This document shows, one piece after another, positions 61,575 to 64,000 of a stretch of DNA of 64,000 nt; the first letter of the stretch is position 1; each line of letters begins with the position of its first letter. Location of the stretch: the NCBI RefSeq assembly GCF_014192395.1, contig NZ_JACHXW010000006.1, positions 310,001 to 374,000 of the forward strand, written 5' to 3'. The position numbers and the translations under genes were made by a program. This DNA is from Paenibacillus endophyticus. GTDB taxonomy: Bacteria; Bacillota; Bacilli; Paenibacillales; Paenibacillaceae. The notes beneath the pieces are model-generated. The model saw nothing but the letters and a program-made list of their open reading frames with translations. It was not told the DNA's origin and searched no databases.

Positions 61575-61783
61575 AAATCTTGCCGATATGGTTTTGGATT
61601 TTGCTCGTTGCTGCTCTGATTGCGCAATCTACCTGGCTATTTATCGATGCGCGCAAACGGGACAGCATGCCTTGGCTTTGGGGAATATGGGGCTTGATTC
61701 AAATTCCGATGCCGCTTGCCTTTTATTTTTTATTTGTTCGTAGCGGGTGGTTTCGTCGCGGCAGACGAAAAGAAGAAAAGTAG
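61562..61783 (+). CDS. yxlD: YxlD-type membrane protein
   Basis: This 73-aa protein has two membrane segments (LPIWFWILLVAALIAQSTWL, WLWGIWGLIQIPMPLAFYFL) separated by a DARKRDSMP loop, ending in an Arg/Lys tail. ATG 61562 overlaps yxlC by 13 bp; a longer frame from 61397 only reads through yxlC. In B. subtilis YxlD helps keep SigY inactive. Confidence 0.82.
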   Translation: MEELKILPIWFWILLVAALIAQSTWLFIDARKRDSMPWLWGIWGLIQIPMPLAFYFLFVRSGWFRRGRRKEEK

Positions 61784-61842
61784 AGATTTAGAGAGCTAGA
61801 GAAGCAACTGCGGAAGCTGACAGGCTTAAAGGAGGATAAAGG

Positions 61843-62052
61843 ATGAATGAATCAATCGTAATCGCCGACTTGTTGCCAATCCTTGCACCGATTATCGTCA
61901 TTCAGTTGATCATAATGACTATCGCTTTGGTTTTGTGTGCAAAGGCGGAGAGTACGCGCGGACCCAAGTGGGTCTGGGTTCTTATTATTATTTTTATCAA
62001 TATATTCGGGCCGATCGCCTTTTTTATCGCAGGCAGGAGGAATGAAGGATGA
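61843..62052 (+). CDS. yxlE: YxlE-type small membrane protein
   Basis: This 69-aa protein has two helices (ILAPIIVIQLIIMTIALVLC, VWVLIIIFINIFGPIAFFI) and the PLD nuclease N-terminal (PLDc_N) pattern with N-x-x-G-P-I-x-x-F. GGAGGATAAAGG precedes ATG 61843. It overlaps the ABC ATPase gene by four bases. Confidence 0.85.
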   Translation: MNESIVIADLLPILAPIIVIQLIIMTIALVLCAKAESTRGPKWVWVLIIIFINIFGPIAFFIAGRRNEG

Positions 62053-62999
62053 CTGCATTGCTTGAGGTTAAAGATTTGACGAAAGCTTTCGGCACCGTAA
62101 AAGCAGTTGATGGCATCCATTTTACGATAGCCGAGGGGCATTGCGTTGCGCTGCTCGGACCGAATGGGGCAGGCAAAACGACGACCATTCGCATGATTGC
62201 CGGCCTTCTAAAGCAAACATCAGGTCAGATGGTCTTCAAAGGTGCCGGAAATCGCGGAGAACACAGAGAGCTGATTGGATACTTGCCGCAAACGCCTTCC
62301 TTCCATAATTGGATGACGGGTTTTGAGTTTGTTGTCTATGCTGGTCAATTGTGCGGCCTGACCTCTGCCGAGGCCAAGAAAAGTGCAAAGGAACTGGTTG
62401 AACGCGTTGGAATTGCAGGCGCTGCCAAAAGGCGGATCGGCTCGTACTCAGGCGGCATGAAGCAGCGGCTTGGGCTTGCACAAGCGCTTGTCCATCGGCC
62501 GAAGCTGCTTGTTATGGATGAACCGGTATCGGCGCTAGATCCGATTGGGCGCAGGGAGGTGCTTGATCTTCTGCGTGAATTGAAACGGGAAACGACGGTG
62601 CTCTTCTCGACGCATGTCCTTCATGATGCTGAGGCGCTTTGTGATGATGTCATCATTATTCGTGAAGGAAAAGTTGCTCTGCAAGGAGCAATTGAAACCA
62701 TCCGCGATGAGCGGCGGAAGCCAATCATTAATCTGCAGCTTGAGAATGATGAAAGCTCAAGGCAATGGCTAGCTTTATTTATCCAAACCATAAGGGATGA
62801 GAAGAGGCTTGCCAATCAACTCTCTTTGTTCGAAACAGCAGAGCAGCACGAAGGAGCTGCCAGCTTTGCCGTGAAGGATGTAGACGCTGCTAGGCAGCTC
62901 CTTATCGGAGAGATGGCTCGCAATCAAATAAAAATAAGCAAGCTAGAGGTAGGCCATTCATCATTAGAGGATTTGTTTATGAAGGTGGTGGGCGAATGA
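62049..62999 (+). CDS. yxlF: YxlF-type ABC transporter ATPase
   Basis: This 316-aa ATPase has Walker A LGPNGAGKTTT, signature SYSGGMKQRLGLAQA, Walker B LLVMDEPVSALDP and His in FSTHVLHDAEA. The C-terminal extension of about 95 residues is usual for ABC-2 subfamily ATPases. It pairs with YxlG. The start overlaps yxlE and the stop overlaps yxlG (ATGA). Confidence 0.92.
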   Translation: MTALLEVKDLTKAFGTVKAVDGIHFTIAEGHCVALLGPNGAGKTTTIRMIAGLLKQTSGQMVFKGAGNRGEHRELIGYLPQTPSFHNWMTGFEFVVYAGQLCGLTSAEAKKSAKELVERVGIAGAAKRRIGSYSGGMKQRLGLAQALVHRPKLLVMDEPVSALDPIGRREVLDLLRELKRETTVLFSTHVLHDAEALCDDVIIIREGKVALQGAIETIRDERRKPIINLQLENDESSRQWLALFIQTIRDEKRLANQLSLFETAEQHEGAASFAVKDVDAARQLLIGEMARNQIKISKLEVGHSSLEDLFMKVVGE

Positions 63000-63838
63000 A
63001 GGGTGCAGCGAATACGTCAAACAAGCTTGACCCAACATCCTTCATGACCTCAAGCTTTATCCGCTATCTGGTTATGGTTCAGAAGGAGCTGCTCGAACAA
63101 GCAAGAAGCTATAAGCTGCTATGGGTACCGCTTGTGTTCGTGCTCCTTGGAATCATGCAGCCTGTTTCGACCTATTATATGCCTGTAATTCTAGAGCATG
63201 CGGGCAGCTTGCCGGAGGGAACGGTTATCGATATTCCAATGCCGCTCGGAGCCGAGGTACTCGCACAAACCCTTCAGCAATTCGGAACGCTGGGCATGCT
63301 TGTTCTCGTATTAGCCTGCATGGGAACGGTTTCCGGCGAGCGTCTCAGCGGTGTCTCAGCGATTATTCTTGTAAAGCCCATATCGGCATCAGCCTATATC
63401 AGTTCCAAGTGGACGTCGATGCTGCTGCTTGCGTGGGGCTCGCTTGCAGCCGGTTATTTGGCATCCTGGTACTATACGGGGTTATTGATCGGTGAGACGC
63501 CAATCGTCCAGGCATACGAAAGCATGCTCGTATATGGTTTGTGGTTAAGCGCGGTAATGACGATTACCCTGCTTTTCAGTACATGGTTGCGAAGCTCGGC
63601 AGCAGCGGCTTTTGCTGCGCTAGGCGGCGCATTGATGCTAACCTTGCTGGCGAGCCTTTTCCCCAAGCAGCTTGGCTGGACGCCGGGTGCTTTAAGCGGA
63701 TTTGCCTATCAACTAGCGGCCGCAGGCACACCAGACTCTAGCACTTTGAGTGCAGCTGTAGTAGTAACTATTGTTTGTATGTTAGGTTCAATAAGTCTTG
63801 CAGCCTTGCAGCTTCGCAAAAGTTTGGCAGCTGAATAA
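62996..63838 (+). CDS. yxlG: YxlG-type ABC-2 transporter permease
   Basis: This 280-aa membrane protein has six or more helices (LLWVPLVFVLLGIMQPVSTY, GMLVLVLACMGTVSGERLSG, ISSKWTSMLLLAWGSLAAGY and later segments) and the ERLSGVSAIILVKPIS motif of ABC-2 permeases, typical of exporters of peptides or lipids. With YxlF it forms the transporter of the sigY operon. The substrate is unknown. Confidence 0.9.
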   Translation: MKGAANTSNKLDPTSFMTSSFIRYLVMVQKELLEQARSYKLLWVPLVFVLLGIMQPVSTYYMPVILEHAGSLPEGTVIDIPMPLGAEVLAQTLQQFGTLGMLVLVLACMGTVSGERLSGVSAIILVKPISASAYISSKWTSMLLLAWGSLAAGYLASWYYTGLLIGETPIVQAYESMLVYGLWLSAVMTITLLFSTWLRSSAAAAFAALGGALMLTLLASLFPKQLGWTPGALSGFAYQLAAAGTPDSSTLSAAVVVTIVCMLGSISLAALQLRKSLAAE

Positions 63839-63940
63839 AGAAAAGTCTGTCTATTGACTCTCTTCGATTGGACACCGCTATTATTTTTTAGTAGGATAGT
63901 AGTGAAAGAATCAGCGGCGAAGAAACGGGAGTTGAGGACG

Positions 63941-64000
63941 ATGCTACAACTAGGCACAAAGGTCGTCATTGTGGCTGACCAATTTGAACAAAACCTTCCC
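63941..64000 (+). CDS. Start of a conserved hypothetical gene (3' end outside window)
   Basis: ATG 63941 follows GAGG and opens MLQLGTKVVIVADQFEQNLP, 20 codons up to the window edge. The sequence resembles the start of a small conserved Paenibacillus protein, but it is too short for a family call. A possible promoter, TTGACT, 19 bp, TATTAT, lies at about 63855-63885. Confidence 0.5.
   Translation, partial: MLQLGTKVVIVADQFEQNLP

Noticed and set aside
1..64000. CRISPR array, rRNA, tRNA or intact insertion sequence
   Set aside because: None seen: repeats found lack CRISPR spacing, and no cloverleaf, rRNA motif or transposase was recognised by eye.

Overview
The window looks like chromosomal DNA of a Paenibacillaceae member (Paenibacillus or a close relative). 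This rests on three-module SLH surface proteins, purine-rich GGAGG ribosome sites with many GTG/TTG starts, and Bacillales gene blocks: lolA-like ydcC-alr-ndoAI-ndoA, ydbS-ydbT, khtT-khtU and sigY-yxlCDEFG. No rRNA, tRNA, CRISPR array or intact insertion sequence was seen.

Layout. 0-5.3 kb: the 3' part of an RHS polymorphic toxin with its AT-rich toxin tip and immunity gene, then a 412-bp duplicated RHS tip with the last codons of another toxin and a second immunity gene. 5.8-9.9 kb: a small membrane protein, a MerR regulator with its operator, an overlapping multidrug ABC exporter, and a deletion scar joining the start of a flavin monooxygenase gene to the end of an oppF gene. 10.2-15.3 kb: a tight five-gene STM4015-STM4014-STM4013-STM4012-STM4011 cassette (LRR-like protein, ATP-grasp enzyme, AlkP/sulfatase-fold hydrolase, two radical SAM enzymes), flanked by related paired intergenic repeats. 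15.7-25.1 kb: a 140-aa protein with a 1650-aa DUF4132/DUF5724-type protein, then DJ-1/PfpI, a Cys-rich protein, alpha/beta hydrolase, M50 peptidase and PPK2 kinase.

25.3-43 kb is a cell-surface block: a 2851-aa Kelch/cadherin-like/SLH protein, a SARP-type response regulator, a hybrid kinase with two transmitter modules, pspC-pspA on the minus strand, and a PQQ-propeller/SLH protein. 43.1-45.4 kb holds a GreA/B-like protein with the KhtT/KhtU K+/H+ antiporter. 46-47 kb has a secreted PPC-like protein and a frameshifted glyoxalase gene. 47.4-50.9 kb is the ydcC-alr-ndoAI-ndoA block.

51-57.3 kb is a compact Tad-type secretion/pilus operon. It has a promoter, a leader ending in a terminator hairpin, an SAF-domain CpaB-like protein, a ParA/CpaE-like protein without the Walker A lysine, a CpaF ATPase, two TadB/TadC-type membrane proteins, two 48-49-aa pilin-like peptides and two membrane-anchored proteins. 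After an M24 peptidase and YdbS/YdbT comes the sigY-yxlCDEFG operon with an ECF promoter (TGAACG, 16 bp, CGTC). The window ends 20 codons into another gene.

The best candidates for undescribed biology are the STM4011-4015 cassette with its flanking repeats and the reduced Tad operon with its attenuator-like leader and paired tiny peptides.
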